From Companilactobacillus bobalius (GTDB lineage Bacteria > Bacillota > Bacilli > Lactobacillales > Lactobacillaceae), in assembly GCF_009764355.1 (NCBI RefSeq), contig NZ_LNUA01000059.1, positions 1 to 64,000 of the forward strand: a stretch of 64,000 nucleotides of DNA. The letters run 5' to 3'. Under the pieces are notes generated by a model. The model was not told the origin of the DNA. It did no database searches and saw nothing but the letters and a program-made list of their open reading frames with translations. The position numbers were made by a program, and so were the translations under genes. This document shows, piece by piece, positions 8,290 through 18,558 of this stretch (within the stretch, counting starts at the first letter, position 1; every line of letters starts with the position of its first letter).

Positions 8290-9699
8290 ATGGAAAAACG
8301 TATTAAAGGTTCATGTACATCAATTTTAGTTGGTAAAAAAGCTTCTATTGACGGTTCAACAATTATTTCTAGAAATGACGATGGTCACGAAGCACTTGAC
8401 CCTCAACGTTTTGTTGTAGTTAACCCTGAAGATCAACCTAAGGACTACACCTCAGTTATCAGTAAAGTAAACGTTGCTTTACCTGACAATCCTCTACGTT
8501 ACACTTCAATTCCTAACTCAATTTTGACAAACGGAATCTGGCCTGCTGCCGGAATTAATAGTGAAAATATTGCTATGTCAGCGACTGAAACTATTACTAC
8601 TAACTCACGTGTCTTAGGATTAGATCCATTCGTTGAAAACGGACTTGGTGAAGAAGACCTTGTAACTGTAGTTCTTCCATACATTCACAGTGCTAAAGAT
8701 GGTGTTAAACGTCTTGGTGCTTTACTAGAAAAATACGGAACTTACGAACCAAACGGAATTTCTTTCGCTGATAACGAAGAAGTTTGGTGGTTAGAAACAA
8801 TTGGTGGACACCACTGGGCAGCCGTTCGTATCCCTGATGATGCTTATGTCGTTGCACCTAACCGCATGAACATCGACAACTTCGATTTCGATTCAGCCGA
8901 CACACTTTGTTCAGATGATTTGAAAGATCTCATTGACCAAAACAATTTGAATCCTGACTTTGACAAATATAACTTAAGACATATCTTAGGTAGTTCATCA
9001 GTCAAAGATACCGTTTATAACAATCCTCGTGCTTGGTCCGGACAAAAATTCTTCAGTCCCGATGACACACCAGATGATCCAATGAATCAAGATTTACCAT
9101 TCATCTGCCACGCTAACCGTAAGATTTCTATCGAAGACGTAAAATTTGTTTTAAGTTCACACTTTGAAAACACTAAGTATGACGTTTATGGATCAGGTAC
9201 CGAAGCCGAAAAGAAACTCTTCAGACCAATCGGTATCAACAGAAACCACGACGTACATATTCTACAAATTAGAAATAACGTTCCAGCAGAAATTGCCGGA
9301 ATCCACTGGTTAGCATACGGTGCAAATACCTTTAATACCGTAGTTCCATTCTATGCCAACGTAAAAGACACCCCAGCACAATACAAAAATGCCACAGGCA
9401 AGTTTGACATGAACAATATGTACTGGTTAAGCTGTACCACTGCCCTATTAGGTGATACAGATTACGATCTATACGTTGATATGAGAAATGATTATGAACT
9501 AGACGCTATGAGTACATATCGTAAGATCCAAAATGATACCGATAAAGAAATCGCTAACCAAAATGATGCCGAAAAGTATCTAGAAAAAGCCAACAAGAAA
9601 TTAGCCGATGTAGCCTTTGAAAAACAAACCAAGTTACTCGGAGATATGGTTACAATGGGATCAGAACATATGAAGTTACGTTATAATCTAAATGATTAG
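8290..9699 (+). CDS. pepD: C69-family dipeptidase (PepD type)
   Basis: 469 residues. The N-terminal Cys9 in [14 protein letters not shown] is the nucleophile of the C69/U34 Ntn-hydrolase family, and SRNDD and [14 protein letters not shown] are family blocks. Family members cleave a broad range of dipeptides in the cytosol of lactic acid bacteria, the last step of peptide use after oligopeptide import. ATG follows AAAGGGAGCGATTTAATA. Its native C terminus LRYNLND is followed immediately by hairpin element B1, which begins on the base after the TAG stop. Confidence 0.9.
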   Translation: MEKRIKGSCTSILVGKKASIDGSTIISRNDDGHEALDPQRFVVVNPEDQPKDYTSVISKVNVALPDNPLRYTSIPNSILTNGIWPAAGINSENIAMSATETITTNSRVLGLDPFVENGLGEEDLVTVVLPYIHSAKDGVKRLGALLEKYGTYEPNGISFADNEEVWWLETIGGHHWAAVRIPDDAYVVAPNRMNIDNFDFDSADTLCSDDLKDLIDQNNLNPDFDKYNLRHILGSSSVKDTVYNNPRAWSGQKFFSPDDTPDDPMNQDLPFICHANRKISIEDVKFVLSSHFENTKYDVYGSGTEAEKKLFRPIGINRNHDVHILQIRNNVPAEIAGIHWLAYGANTFNTVVPFYANVKDTPAQYKNATGKFDMNNMYWLSCTTALLGDTDYDLYVDMRNDYELDAMSTYRKIQNDTDKEIANQNDAEKYLEKANKKLADVAFEKQTKLLGDMVTMGSEHMKLRYNLND

Positions 9700-9850
9700 A
9701 GAGCGAAGCAGAGGCGGTTAGCTCCCGAGGATTAAGACTACTTTCTCAGTCGGTAGCGAAGCGCCGGCAGAGAAAGTTGACTTAACCGGAAGGAGTTGCC
9801 CCTGCGTAGCTCGTTTCCACTATTCATCATGGAACCATGGTTATTCAGAA
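9700..9850 (+). repeat. hairpin element B1 in a convergent 3' region
   Basis: In pepD sense it starts AGAGCGAAGC directly after the stop codon. It runs through a long imperfect hairpin (outer arms GAGCGAAGCAGAGGC and GCCCCTGCGTAGCTC; inner arms GGATTAAGACTACTTTCT and AGAAAGTTGACTTAACC; apex GCG-CTT-CGC) and ends CTCGTTTCCACTAT, then CATGGAACCATGGTTATT. The core differs from family A, but the two ends are those of the A elements. A bidirectional terminator follows at 9863. Confidence 0.85.
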
Positions 9851-9862
9851 CAAAACTATCCA

Positions 9863-9904
9863 AAATAAGGACGGCAACTCAAAATCGAGTTACCGTCCTT
9901 ATTT
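9863..9904. terminator. bidirectional terminator between pepD and the next gene
   Basis: AAATAAGGACGG-AACTC pairs with GAGTT-CCGTCCTTATTT across an AAAATC loop. T/A tracts flank both sides, so it can stop both converging transcripts. Confidence 0.9.
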
Positions 9905-9945
9905 ACATTAATGTTCAAAAGCTGACCGCGTTTTGTCCTGCTCTC

Positions 9946-10485
9946 CTATTCAATCAATTTCAAAGTAACTTTAGTATCACCGTAAACCGGATCTTTAACC
10001 GTTTCCTTAGCAATCTTATTATTATCACTCAATTTGAATTTAACTGACGAAATAGTGTCGCCATTAGTAAACAAAGTTTGAACATCATCATCCGTAATTG
10101 ACAATGTATCACCTTTTCTCGTGTAGTAAAGCCATTGCGTACCATTAGAAAAACGATAGTACATCTGATTTTTCGAAACAATATGAATACTATAAGGCCT
10201 CTTTCCAGTCACACTATACTCATTATCAACGATAGAGGCAGTGTTAGTATATATTGAAAGAAACGGTATCCCAACAAACATTAATGCGGCTACTATAGCT
10301 CCGCTGATCTGACTCCCCCTATCCTTTTCAAATTTATCTTTGGCCTGGGTGAGCTCTTCTGCTGTTTTATCTTTCAATTCTTCCGCTTCTGGGTCAAAAT
10401 TCCAATTCCGATATAAGTTATAAAACGTAACAATTATAAGAGCCAATGAACCCCACCTAATAATCTGTAAAATTAAATGCATCAT
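9946..10485 (-). CDS. hypothetical two-helix membrane protein
   Basis: 179 residues, family not recognised. Two hydrophobic helices (LILQIIRWGSLALIIVTFY near the N terminus and GAIVAALMFVGIPFLSIY around residue 63) flank a charged helical stretch rich in K/E. A C-terminal domain of about 100 residues follows, probably extracytoplasmic and rich in beta strand. The open frame extends 50 codons further, but only MMHLILQ has a ribosome site (GGAGGAAATAT), and the extension overlaps the sbcD leader. Divergent from sbcD. Confidence 0.75.
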   Translation of the reverse strand: MMHLILQIIRWGSLALIIVTFYNLYRNWNFDPEAEELKDKTAEELTQAKDKFEKDRGSQISGAIVAALMFVGIPFLSIYTNTASIVDNEYSVTGKRPYSIHIVSKNQMYYRFSNGTQWLYYTRKGDTLSITDDDVQTLFTNGDTISSVKFKLSDNNKIAKETVKDPVYGDTKVTLKLIE

Positions 10486-10647
10486 ATATTTCCTCCGATT
10501 GTTTAATTGCTTTTCAACATACTTGTTACGTTCACAATGACCAAAAGACAAGTACGAATTAAAAATCTTTTTCGTAATTTGATATTGATAAAAGCAATTT
10601 TTCGACGTAAAAAGGAAATAGAACATAATCTTCATGGAGGAATAATT

Positions 10648-11826
10648 ATGAAACTTTTACATACTGCCGACTGGCATATTGGTCGGACTTTAAATGGCTA
10701 CTCATTACTCGATGAACAAAAAGCCGCCTTTCAACAAATTTTAAACATCGCCTTAGAAGAACACGTCGACGGTATTGTTATTGCCGGTGATATTTATGAC
10801 CGAGCTATTCCTAATGTTGATGCTGTCACAACTTTGAATGAAATGTTTAAAGAAATCAATATTGAACATCATCTACCCATTTATGCTATCTCAGGAAATC
10901 ACGATGGTGCCAAGCGCCTCAATTATGGCCGTGATTGGATGGAATATAACAACTTTCATCTCAATACTTTAGTCAGTGAGGCTTTCAAACCAATTGAAAC
11001 TACCGAAGTTCAAATCTTCATGTTGCCATTTTTTGATCCGATGGATGTTCGAGCTTACTACCATCAACAAGGCGTCTCTGAAGAAGACACGCAAAAAATT
11101 CACTCAATCGTTGATGCCATGAATCTTGTTTTAACAGACATGCAAAAAAATTTCGATCCTAATAAGAAACACTTACTCATCACTCACTTTGCAGTCACAC
11201 CAAACAAAGAAGATAAAATCGAGTTAACTAGCGAAACTACTTCAACTGTTGGTGGGCTTGCCACTTTGACCGCTGACCAATTTCAAATGTTTGATTACGT
11301 CATGATGGGACATATTCACACTCGTTTTGCTTCTCCAAGTGAAACTATTCGATATTCTGGTAGTCCTGTGAAATTTAACGTCAAAGAAGCCCGTATTAAA
11401 AATAAAGGTAAGGGTGTTGATATCGTTGAAATCAACAATGACAAAATCACTCATACTTTCAAAGAAATCAAGCCTCAAACTGATTTAATCGTATTAGAGG
11501 AAGATTGGGACACTTTAACCGACCCCACTTTTTATAAGCAACAACCAATTGATAATGCTTGGTTTGCCATCACCGTGAAAAATTTCGATCGCAGCAAACA
11601 CATTAATGTTCGTGCCCAACTACAAGAAATCTACGGAACTGTTGTTGAACTCGATTACGAGAACATCTATCAAGATAAACAAGATCAGACTGTGCAAAAC
11701 ATTAGTGAATTAAGTCCTGATGAAACAGTTGATCAATTTTTCCACAGCATAACTGGAAACGATCTATCTAAAACTCAAAAACAAATTGTGGATAAAATTT
11801 TTGTTGATTTAAGAAAGGAGAAATAA
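10648..11826 (+). CDS. sbcD: exonuclease subunit SbcD
   Basis: 392 residues. Calcineurin-like phosphoesterase motifs appear in order: LLHTADWHIG (metal ligands D and H), GDIYDR, SGNHDG, LLITHFA and MMGHIHTR, followed by the C-terminal cap region. SbcD is the Mn-dependent nuclease of the SbcCD (Mre11-Rad50-like) complex that opens hairpins and trims double-strand ends. The longer frame begins at 10507, but the real start is MKLLHTADWH behind GGAGGAATAATT. Two bases separate its stop from sbcC, so the two are translationally coupled. Confidence 0.95.
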   Translation: MKLLHTADWHIGRTLNGYSLLDEQKAAFQQILNIALEEHVDGIVIAGDIYDRAIPNVDAVTTLNEMFKEINIEHHLPIYAISGNHDGAKRLNYGRDWMEYNNFHLNTLVSEAFKPIETTEVQIFMLPFFDPMDVRAYYHQQGVSEEDTQKIHSIVDAMNLVLTDMQKNFDPNKKHLLITHFAVTPNKEDKIELTSETTSTVGGLATLTADQFQMFDYVMMGHIHTRFASPSETIRYSGSPVKFNVKEARIKNKGKGVDIVEINNDKITHTFKEIKPQTDLIVLEEDWDTLTDPTFYKQQPIDNAWFAITVKNFDRSKHINVRAQLQEIYGTVVELDYENIYQDKQDQTVQNISELSPDETVDQFFHSITGNDLSKTQKQIVDKIFVDLRKEK

Positions 11827-11828
11827 TT

Positions 11829-14800
11829 TTGAAACCTATTTACTTACAGATGAATTATTTCGGACCCCATGAAAATTCCAGTATCGACTTTCGAAAACTA
11901 GATGAAGCGCCGATTTTTCTTATTGGTGGTGACACAGGTGCTGGTAAATCAACAATTTTTGATGCCATGACCTTTGCCCTTTTTGGCAGTACTACAACCG
12001 ATGGACGTGATGCTCGGGAAATGCGCAGTCAATTTGCTCCCAACGATAAGGCAACCGAAGTGACTTTCTATTTTGAACAGGGAAATAATCTCTATCGTAT
12101 CGTTCGCCGTCCGGAACAGTGGCTCAAAAGTCAGCGCGGTGACAATCTTGTGGATAAAAAACCGATTGCCAAATTAGCCATTGTGGATAAAGTTGGCGGT
12201 ACTGAAATTGACAGTATTGCTGCTAAACCTAGTGATGTCGGTACTGCTATTGCTGGAATTCTCAATCTTTCGGCTGAACAATTTAAAAAGATCATCCTCT
12301 TACCACAAAACGACTTCTCTAAATTTTTGAAATCCAAAACTGATGCTAAAGAAGCCATTCTCAAAAAGATATTTGGCACCCAACTCTATTCTGATTTTGC
12401 CAGCAAACTAAAGGAGCTCTACTCTGCCGACAAGAAAAAGAATGAAACTTTTGCCACTGATTTGGCCGCACAGTTAGACTCAGATAATTGGACCGATGAA
12501 GAAAAGGAACAGCTAAGTCATGAATCTGATGAACAAAAAATTGTCGTACTTGAAAGTTTTGTAAATAAACGTCAAACCGAATTTAATTCGGTAGAAAAAC
12601 AAGCTACTGAACTAAATAAACAAGTTCAAACCGCCGACAAAAATTTTCAAAATGCCAAAGATTTGGACAAACAATTCTCCGACTTAGATACTGCTAAACA
12701 TGATTACCAATTGAATATCGTCAATAAGGAATCCGAAATTTCTGCTCAGCAGCAACACGTCTCAGAATTACAATGGGCAGACGATTTGAAGGATTCTTTA
12801 CGTGATCTCGATAGTAAAAATGAAGAGTTGAAAAAGACCAATGATAGAAGTCAAAAATTAACTGTCCAAATGAAACTCTCTCAAAAAGATTACCAATCAG
12901 CTACGACTAAGAATGAGGAATTAATTGCTCAAAAAGATGATTTTGATCAAAAAGAAAACCAAAGTAAGAAGTTAGCAATTCTGATTCCCGACATTGAACG
13001 TATTGAAAGAATTCGTAAGGAAATCACTAAACAAGAACCTGAATTGTTAGTTTTACAGAAAAATTTATCTGAACAAAATGAAGAATTTCAAAAAATCACT
13101 TCACAAATTGATGCCAAAAAAGAATCTTTAATCGATGGTGACAAGCTCCAAACACAAAAGGATGCCTTAACACGTGAAAAAGATGATTTTGTCGAAACTC
13201 TTACTCCCCTTGAAAATCTTCAACTTAACAATCAAAAAGAAGTTAAACGTCTCCAAACTCATTTGGATGAATTAAAGTCCCAACTACAGTCGAAAACAGA
13301 AAATCTTCAACAGGATCAAGCTGACTTTCAAGAGAAAAAAGGTCATCGTCAGGCTCTAATGATTGCTCAACTTCAAAAAGAACTGGTCGACGGAGAACCT
13401 TGTGTTGTCTGTGGTTCCACCGATCATTCTCACATGATTAAGACTATCGATGCCGATGAAACTGAATTAAAGGCTTCAATGGAACAAGTTGATAAATCAC
13501 AAAATCAATTTGCCTCAGCTCAAAAAGAAGTTGAAACAGTTAATAACAATATTTCTGAGACAACCACTGAATTAAATGCAGCTCAGGATAACCTTAAAAC
13601 TGCTACCCAAAAATTAAACGAGACTTATTTAGAATTAACTGATAAATCTGAACTAACCTTTGCTACCGAATTCAATCTGTCAGCTTCAAAATCAATTTTT
13701 GATAAAAAAATTGCCTCTCTTACTGAACAATTAGCTGCTGCCAACAAACTAACTGCTGAAATTGAAAAATTGACTAAGGACAGTCAGAAAATTGCTGATA
13801 AACAAAATGAATTTAAACTTGATTTGGCTACCAAAAAATCAGCTTTAGAGGCCAACCAAAAAGATCTCAAACAAACTCTTGCTAAACTTGGCGATGAAAA
13901 CCGTTCTAGCCAAGAAATCACTCAAGAAATTAAAACCTTAGATGCAGCCGTTAAGGACTATCAAGAACAAGTTACAGAAACACAAAAAGTGGCTCAAGAT
14001 AGCCAAATTAAGTATTCCAACAATAAAACGCAGTTAGATGATGTTGAAAAACAAGCTGCCGAACAAAAGGTAGCCATTGAAAAATTACAAGAGAATATCG
14101 ACTCAGTTTTAAGTGACTCCGATGCTAAAACTAACGACATCAAAGTATTACGTACTTGGATTGCTGAAATAAATGATGGTGTTCTTTCCGAATTACAGAT
14201 CAAAATTTCTAACTACAAACAAGAAAAAACTCGTTTGGAAAAACGTATCAATGAATTATCTACTGCATTAACCAACAAAGAAAAACCTGATTTAGAAACT
14301 CTTCGAACAGTTTTAACTGGTCTACAAACTAAAAAGGATGAACTAATTTCTCAAGTTGCCAATGCTAAACGAACTTTCCAAGATGCTGACAAGAACTTGA
14401 AACGTATTAAAGATATCATTGCGCAACAAGGTGATTTTGCGAAGAAATTCAGTCAATTATCCGATCTCTACAATATTGTGAATGGCCAAGGTAACAACGA
14501 CAGTAAATTGAAGTTAGAAACTTACGTCGTGCAGAATTACCTTCAAAAAGTTCTCAATTACGCTAACGATCACTTTATCAACTTACTTTCTAACAACCGT
14601 TATACCTTTGAATTGTCAGCTGATCCTAGCGACAAAATGCGTGATCACGGCCTGGATATCAATATCTTTGATAACGAAACTGGTAAATCTCGTTCATCAG
14701 ATACTTTATCCGGTGGTGAAACCTTTATTGCTGCCTTGTCTATCGCCCTTTCACTTAGTGAAGTCGTTCAATCATCTTCTAATGGAGTTCAAATTGATGC

Positions 14801-14999
14801 CTTATTTGTTGATGAAGGATTCGGTTCACTTGATGATGAAACCCTTGAAAAATCTATGACTGCTTTGGAAACCATCGGTCAAAATCGCATGGTCGGTGTT
14901 ATCAGTCATATTGAATCTATGAAACAAACTATTGGTCAACAGGTTTTGATTAAGAAACTTGGTGATGGCCGTAGTAAGGTTGAAATTGTTAATAAGTAA
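11829..14999 (+). CDS. sbcC: exonuclease subunit SbcC (Rad50-like SMC ATPase)
   Basis: 1056 residues with a TTG start behind AAAGGAGAAATAATT. The N-terminal ATPase half carries the Walker A motif GGDTGAGKSTIFDAMTFALFG (about 33-53). Long coiled-coil arms flank the zinc hook CVVC (C525 and C528). The C-terminal half has the signature SDTLSGGETF and Walker B DALFVDEGFGSLDD. This is normal SbcC architecture and length. Partner of SbcD just upstream; acts on DNA hairpins and double-strand ends. The two genes end in a local terminator. Confidence 0.95.
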   Translation: MKPIYLQMNYFGPHENSSIDFRKLDEAPIFLIGGDTGAGKSTIFDAMTFALFGSTTTDGRDAREMRSQFAPNDKATEVTFYFEQGNNLYRIVRRPEQWLKSQRGDNLVDKKPIAKLAIVDKVGGTEIDSIAAKPSDVGTAIAGILNLSAEQFKKIILLPQNDFSKFLKSKTDAKEAILKKIFGTQLYSDFASKLKELYSADKKKNETFATDLAAQLDSDNWTDEEKEQLSHESDEQKIVVLESFVNKRQTEFNSVEKQATELNKQVQTADKNFQNAKDLDKQFSDLDTAKHDYQLNIVNKESEISAQQQHVSELQWADDLKDSLRDLDSKNEELKKTNDRSQKLTVQMKLSQKDYQSATTKNEELIAQKDDFDQKENQSKKLAILIPDIERIERIRKEITKQEPELLVLQKNLSEQNEEFQKITSQIDAKKESLIDGDKLQTQKDALTREKDDFVETLTPLENLQLNNQKEVKRLQTHLDELKSQLQSKTENLQQDQADFQEKKGHRQALMIAQLQKELVDGEPCVVCGSTDHSHMIKTIDADETELKASMEQVDKSQNQFASAQKEVETVNNNISETTTELNAAQDNLKTATQKLNETYLELTDKSELTFATEFNLSASKSIFDKKIASLTEQLAAANKLTAEIEKLTKDSQKIADKQNEFKLDLATKKSALEANQKDLKQTLAKLGDENRSSQEITQEIKTLDAAVKDYQEQVTETQKVAQDSQIKYSNNKTQLDDVEKQAAEQKVAIEKLQENIDSVLSDSDAKTNDIKVLRTWIAEINDGVLSELQIKISNYKQEKTRLEKRINELSTALTNKEKPDLETLRTVLTGLQTKKDELISQVANAKRTFQDADKNLKRIKDIIAQQGDFAKKFSQLSDLYNIVNGQGNNDSKLKLETYVVQNYLQKVLNYANDHFINLLSNNRYTFELSADPSDKMRDHGLDINIFDNETGKSRSSDTLSGGETFIAALSIALSLSEVVQSSSNGVQIDALFVDEGFGSLDDETLEKSMTALETIGQNRMVGVISHIESMKQTIGQQVLIKKLGDGRSKVEIVNK

Positions 15000-15002
15000 T
15001 GT

Positions 15003-15039
15003 AAAAAAGCCGCCCATTTCTGGACGGCTTTTTATTTTT
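15003..15039 (+). terminator. sbcDC terminator, probably bidirectional
   Basis: AAAGCCG-CC pairs with GG-CGGCTTT around ATTTCT, followed by TTTATTTTT on the plus strand and preceded by AAAAAA. Confidence 0.85.
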
Positions 15040-15086
15040 GGGGAGAATTATTTTGAGGATTTTTTTGGCTAGCTCTGGACAATTCT

Positions 15087-15236
15087 TAAATAACCATTGT
15101 TCTTTGCAATATAGTGGAAACGAGTTACGTAGGCCAGATTCCTGTGCTTTGCCTGACTTCACAAACTGTCTGCTTCGCAGCCAATTCGCAAAGTCCTGCA
15201 AATGCTCAGAATCTAAACGGGCCTACTACACTCTCT
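15087..15236 (-). repeat. hairpin element A2
   Basis: Same family as A1 and A3: leader TAACCATTGTTC...ATAGTGGAAACGAG, then the A core ending ACACTCTCTA. Basal arms are GAGT/ACTC and GTAGGCC/GGCCTAC, differing from A1 by paired substitutions that preserve complementarity. The apex is CTGC-TTC-GCAG. It is fused head to tail to a B-type element (B2), forming a composite cassette in the convergent sbcC/carB gap. Confidence 0.85.
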
Positions 15237-15360
15237 ATCGAAACGAGCTACGCAGGGGCAACTCCTTCTGGTTAAGTTAACTATCTCTGCCGGCACTTCG
15301 TTGCCGACTAAGATAGTAGTCTTAATCCTCGGGAGCTGACCGCCCCTGCTTCGCTCTCTT
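15237..15360 (-). repeat. hairpin element B2
   Basis: B-type core following A2 without its own AT leader, starting TCGAAACGAGCTACGCAGGGGC and ending GCCCCTGCTTCGCTCTC four bases short of the carB stop codon. Inner arms ACTATCT/AGATAGT replace the ACTTTCT/AGAAAGT of B1, a compensated change. In carB sense this hairpin would open the carB 3' UTR. Confidence 0.85.
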
Positions 15361-15363
15361 TCT

Positions 15364-18300
15364 CTATAATGCGTTTACGCCGATAAATCTTTTCTCCAAC
15401 ACTCTTAAAATAGCGTCGGCTGTATCTAATGATGTGTAAAGTGGTACTGAATTTAAGACGGCATTTTGTCTGATGATATATCCGTCTGATGTGTGTGTTC
15501 GTTTGTCTCCGATTGTATTGATCAACAATTGTACTTTGTTGTGTGTGATGTCATAGATAATGTCTTTATCCGACTCACCCACCTTTGGTACAGCTTTGGC
15601 TCTGATGCCTAATTTATTGAAATAGTCGGCGGTTCCTTTGGTTGCTAGTACTTGGAAGCCCACTTCTTCGAATCTTCTTGCTAAGGTAGATGCTTCTTTT
15701 TTATCTGTATCATTAACGGTGATTAAAACATTTCCGGCATCTTTGATATGTTGATTAGTTGCTTCAAAGGCTTTATACAAAGCTTCGGTATAATCGATTC
15801 CTGATCCCATAACTTCACCGGTTGATTTCATCTCTGGTCCTAAGGCACTATCAACATCGTTTAATTTATTGAAGGAGAATGTTGGCGCTTTGACATGAAT
15901 CAATCTTGACTCTGGTGCTAGTCCTGGTTCTAATCCTAATGTATTGAAGTTGGCTCCTAAAATTAATTTAGTAGCAATTCTTGCCATTTGAATTCCGGTA
16001 ACTTTACTTAGGAATGGAACTGTTCGACTGGCACGTGGATTTACTTCAATTACGTAGGCTTGATTATCGTGAATAACAAATTGAATATTCATGATACCGA
16101 CACAGTGCAATTCTTTAGCTAAACGTTTAGCGTATTCAACAATTTGATCTTGGACTGAATCAGGAATATTTTGTGGAGGATAAACGGCCATTGAATCTCC
16201 TGAGTGAACTCCAGAACGTTCGATATGTTCGATGATACCTGGTAATAAGACGTTCTCACCATCACTTAGAGCATCAATTTCACATTCACGACCAGTTAAA
16301 TAACTATCGATTAAAACTGGATGGTTATTTGATACATGGACAGCTTCTTTCATGTACTTGTTTAGTTCAGCATCCGACTTGATAATTTCCATTGCTCGGC
16401 CACCTAAAACGTAACTTGGGCGAATCAAGACAGGATAACCAATTTTTTGAGCAATTTGTAATGCACCTTCTGGTGAAGTAGCTGTTCCACCAATTGGTTG
16501 AGGAATTTCTAATTTTTTAATAATTTGGTCAAATAAATCGCGATCTTCCGCACGGTTGATATCTTCAACTTGTGTACCTAAAATCTTGATGCCATTTTCT
16601 TTCAAAGGTTCGGCCAAGTTAACTGATGTTTGACCACCAAATTGAACGATAGCACCAATTGGTTTTTCCAAGTCACAGACGTTCAAGACATCTTCTAAAG
16701 TTAATGGTTCGAAATACAACTTATCCGCAATTGAATAATCAGTTGAAACTGTTTCAGGATTATTGTTAATAACGATTGCTTTGTATCCCATTTGTTGAAC
16801 TGCATTGACACAGTGAACCGTTGAATAATCAAATTCGATTCCTTGTCCAATTCGGATAGGACCTGAACCTAAGATTAGGACTGACTTATCAGACATCTTT
16901 TCTGATTCATTTTCAGTTTCATAAGTACTGTAGAAGTATGGTGTTTCGGCTTCAAATTCACCGGCACAAGTATCTACAGTTTTATAAGTTGGCAAAATTC
17001 CACTTTGAATTCTGAAGGTACGGATAATATCTTCTGACAAACCATTCAGACGGGCAATTGTCTTATCCGAGTAGCCTAGACGTTTAGCTTCGGTTACAAT
17101 CTCCTTGGTCAATGATCCATTCGTCAATTCTTTTTCGAAGTTAATGATATTCTTCATTTTGGCTAAGAAGAAAGGATTGATAGCTGTTAGTTGATTGATT
17201 TTTTCGTAAGAAACATCCCGACGCAACAATTCAGCTAAATAGAATAAACGGTCATCCTTGGGTGTTTGGACGTATGTTTCCAAATCCTCAGTAGACTTGT
17301 CTTTGAGCGAATCCATGATTAAATCGTGTTGATCAATTTCCAAAGAACGAACGGCTTTTTGAAGAGCTTCTTCAAAGTTACGTCCCAAGGCCATTACTTC
17401 ACCAGTAGCCTTCATCTGTGTACCAATTGTACGGTCGGCTTTAGAAAACTTATCAAATGGCCAACGTGGAATCTTGCAGACAACATAATCTAGGGCTGGT
17501 TCGAATTGCGCAAAAGTTTTACCGGTAATTGGATTAGTGATTTCATCTAATGTCAGTCCGACAGCAATTTTGGCAGCAATCTTGGCGATTGAATAACCAG
17601 TTGCTTTTGATGCCAAAGCTGAAGAACGACTGACACGTGGATTTACTTCAATAATGTAATAGTTACTTGTCTTAGTATCGATAGCTAGTTGAACGTTACA
17701 ACCACCTTCAATTTTTAGCGCGCGAATAATCTTTAGTGAAACGTCACGTAATTTTTGAACTTCAGTATCTGAAAGGGTTTGGATTGGTGAAACAACGATT
17801 GAATCACCGGTATGAATTCCAACCGGATCAACGTTTTCCATATGACAAACGGCTAAGGCATTGTCCGCACTGTCACGCATTACTTCAAATTCAATTTCCT
17901 TAAAACCGGCAATACTTTGTTCAATCAGACATTCAGTTGATGGTGAAACTTTCAAACCACGTTCAACGATTTCTTTTAATTCAGCATTGTCATGTGCAAC
18001 ACCACCACCAGTTCCACCCATTGTGAAAGCCGGTCTGATAATTACAGGGAAGCCAATTTGGTCAGTGAAATCTTTCGCATCTTGATATGTATAAGCTGTC
18101 TTTGAAGCAGGAATTGGTTCATGTAACTTCTGCATTAAGCGTTTGAATTCTTCACGATCTTCAGCTTCGTTAATAGTATTTAATTTAGTTCCAATAATTT
18201 CGATATTTAATTGATCTAGAATTCCTGATTCTTGCAATTGGACAGCCATATTCAAACCGGTTTGACCACCTAAGGTTGGTAGAATAGCATCTGGGTGTTC

Positions 18301-18540
18301 TTTAACTAAAACTTTTTCCACGAACTCCAAAGTAATTGGCTCGATATAAACTTTATCAGCGATATGTTTGTCAGTCATGATCGTAGCTGGATTGGAATTG
18401 ATCAAAACAACTTCATAACCTTCTTCTTTAAGAGCTAAACAAGCTTGAGTTCCTGAATAATCAAATTCGGCAGCTTGTCCAATGATGATTGGACCAGAAC
18501 CGATGATCATAATCTTTTTAAGGTCTGTTCTCTTTGGCAT
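15364..18540 (-). CDS. carB: carbamoyl-phosphate synthase large subunit
   Basis: 1058 residues, normal length. Two homologous ATP-grasp halves are visible, each with a [19 protein letters not shown]-terminal nucleotide site, [10 protein letters not shown] or [10 protein letters not shown], and [11 protein letters not shown] or [11 protein letters not shown]. The C-terminal allosteric (MGS-like) domain begins near residue 930. It uses ammonia delivered by CarA, bicarbonate and two ATP to make carbamoyl phosphate for pyrimidine and arginine synthesis. Its start lies 18 bp after the carA stop, so the two form an operon. The 3' end runs straight into hairpin elements B2 and A2. Confidence 0.97.
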   Translation of the reverse strand: MPKRTDLKKIMIIGSGPIIIGQAAEFDYSGTQACLALKEEGYEVVLINSNPATIMTDKHIADKVYIEPITLEFVEKVLVKEHPDAILPTLGGQTGLNMAVQLQESGILDQLNIEIIGTKLNTINEAEDREEFKRLMQKLHEPIPASKTAYTYQDAKDFTDQIGFPVIIRPAFTMGGTGGGVAHDNAELKEIVERGLKVSPSTECLIEQSIAGFKEIEFEVMRDSADNALAVCHMENVDPVGIHTGDSIVVSPIQTLSDTEVQKLRDVSLKIIRALKIEGGCNVQLAIDTKTSNYYIIEVNPRVSRSSALASKATGYSIAKIAAKIAVGLTLDEITNPITGKTFAQFEPALDYVVCKIPRWPFDKFSKADRTIGTQMKATGEVMALGRNFEEALQKAVRSLEIDQHDLIMDSLKDKSTEDLETYVQTPKDDRLFYLAELLRRDVSYEKINQLTAINPFFLAKMKNIINFEKELTNGSLTKEIVTEAKRLGYSDKTIARLNGLSEDIIRTFRIQSGILPTYKTVDTCAGEFEAETPYFYSTYETENESEKMSDKSVLILGSGPIRIGQGIEFDYSTVHCVNAVQQMGYKAIVINNNPETVSTDYSIADKLYFEPLTLEDVLNVCDLEKPIGAIVQFGGQTSVNLAEPLKENGIKILGTQVEDINRAEDRDLFDQIIKKLEIPQPIGGTATSPEGALQIAQKIGYPVLIRPSYVLGGRAMEIIKSDAELNKYMKEAVHVSNNHPVLIDSYLTGRECEIDALSDGENVLLPGIIEHIERSGVHSGDSMAVYPPQNIPDSVQDQIVEYAKRLAKELHCVGIMNIQFVIHDNQAYVIEVNPRASRTVPFLSKVTGIQMARIATKLILGANFNTLGLEPGLAPESRLIHVKAPTFSFNKLNDVDSALGPEMKSTGEVMGSGIDYTEALYKAFEATNQHIKDAGNVLITVNDTDKKEASTLARRFEEVGFQVLATKGTADYFNKLGIRAKAVPKVGESDKDIIYDITHNKVQLLINTIGDKRTHTSDGYIIRQNAVLNSVPLYTSLDTADAILRVLEKRFIGVNAL

Positions 18541-18558
18541 AATTAATTTTTCCTCCAG

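Noticed and set aside
10486..10635. N-terminal extension of the membrane protein at 9946
   Set aside because: The extension has no ribosome site and crosses the sbcD leader, while MMHLILQ has a strong one.
15038..15280. Small ORFs translating through the A elements (also 27825-28019 and part of 5320-5440) that share a CALPDFTN...KCSESKR-like peptide
   Set aside because: The three copies keep the peptide only because the DNA repeat is conserved. They lack ribosome sites, begin or end in different frames or neighbours, and the paired arm changes fit a hairpin rather than coding constraint.
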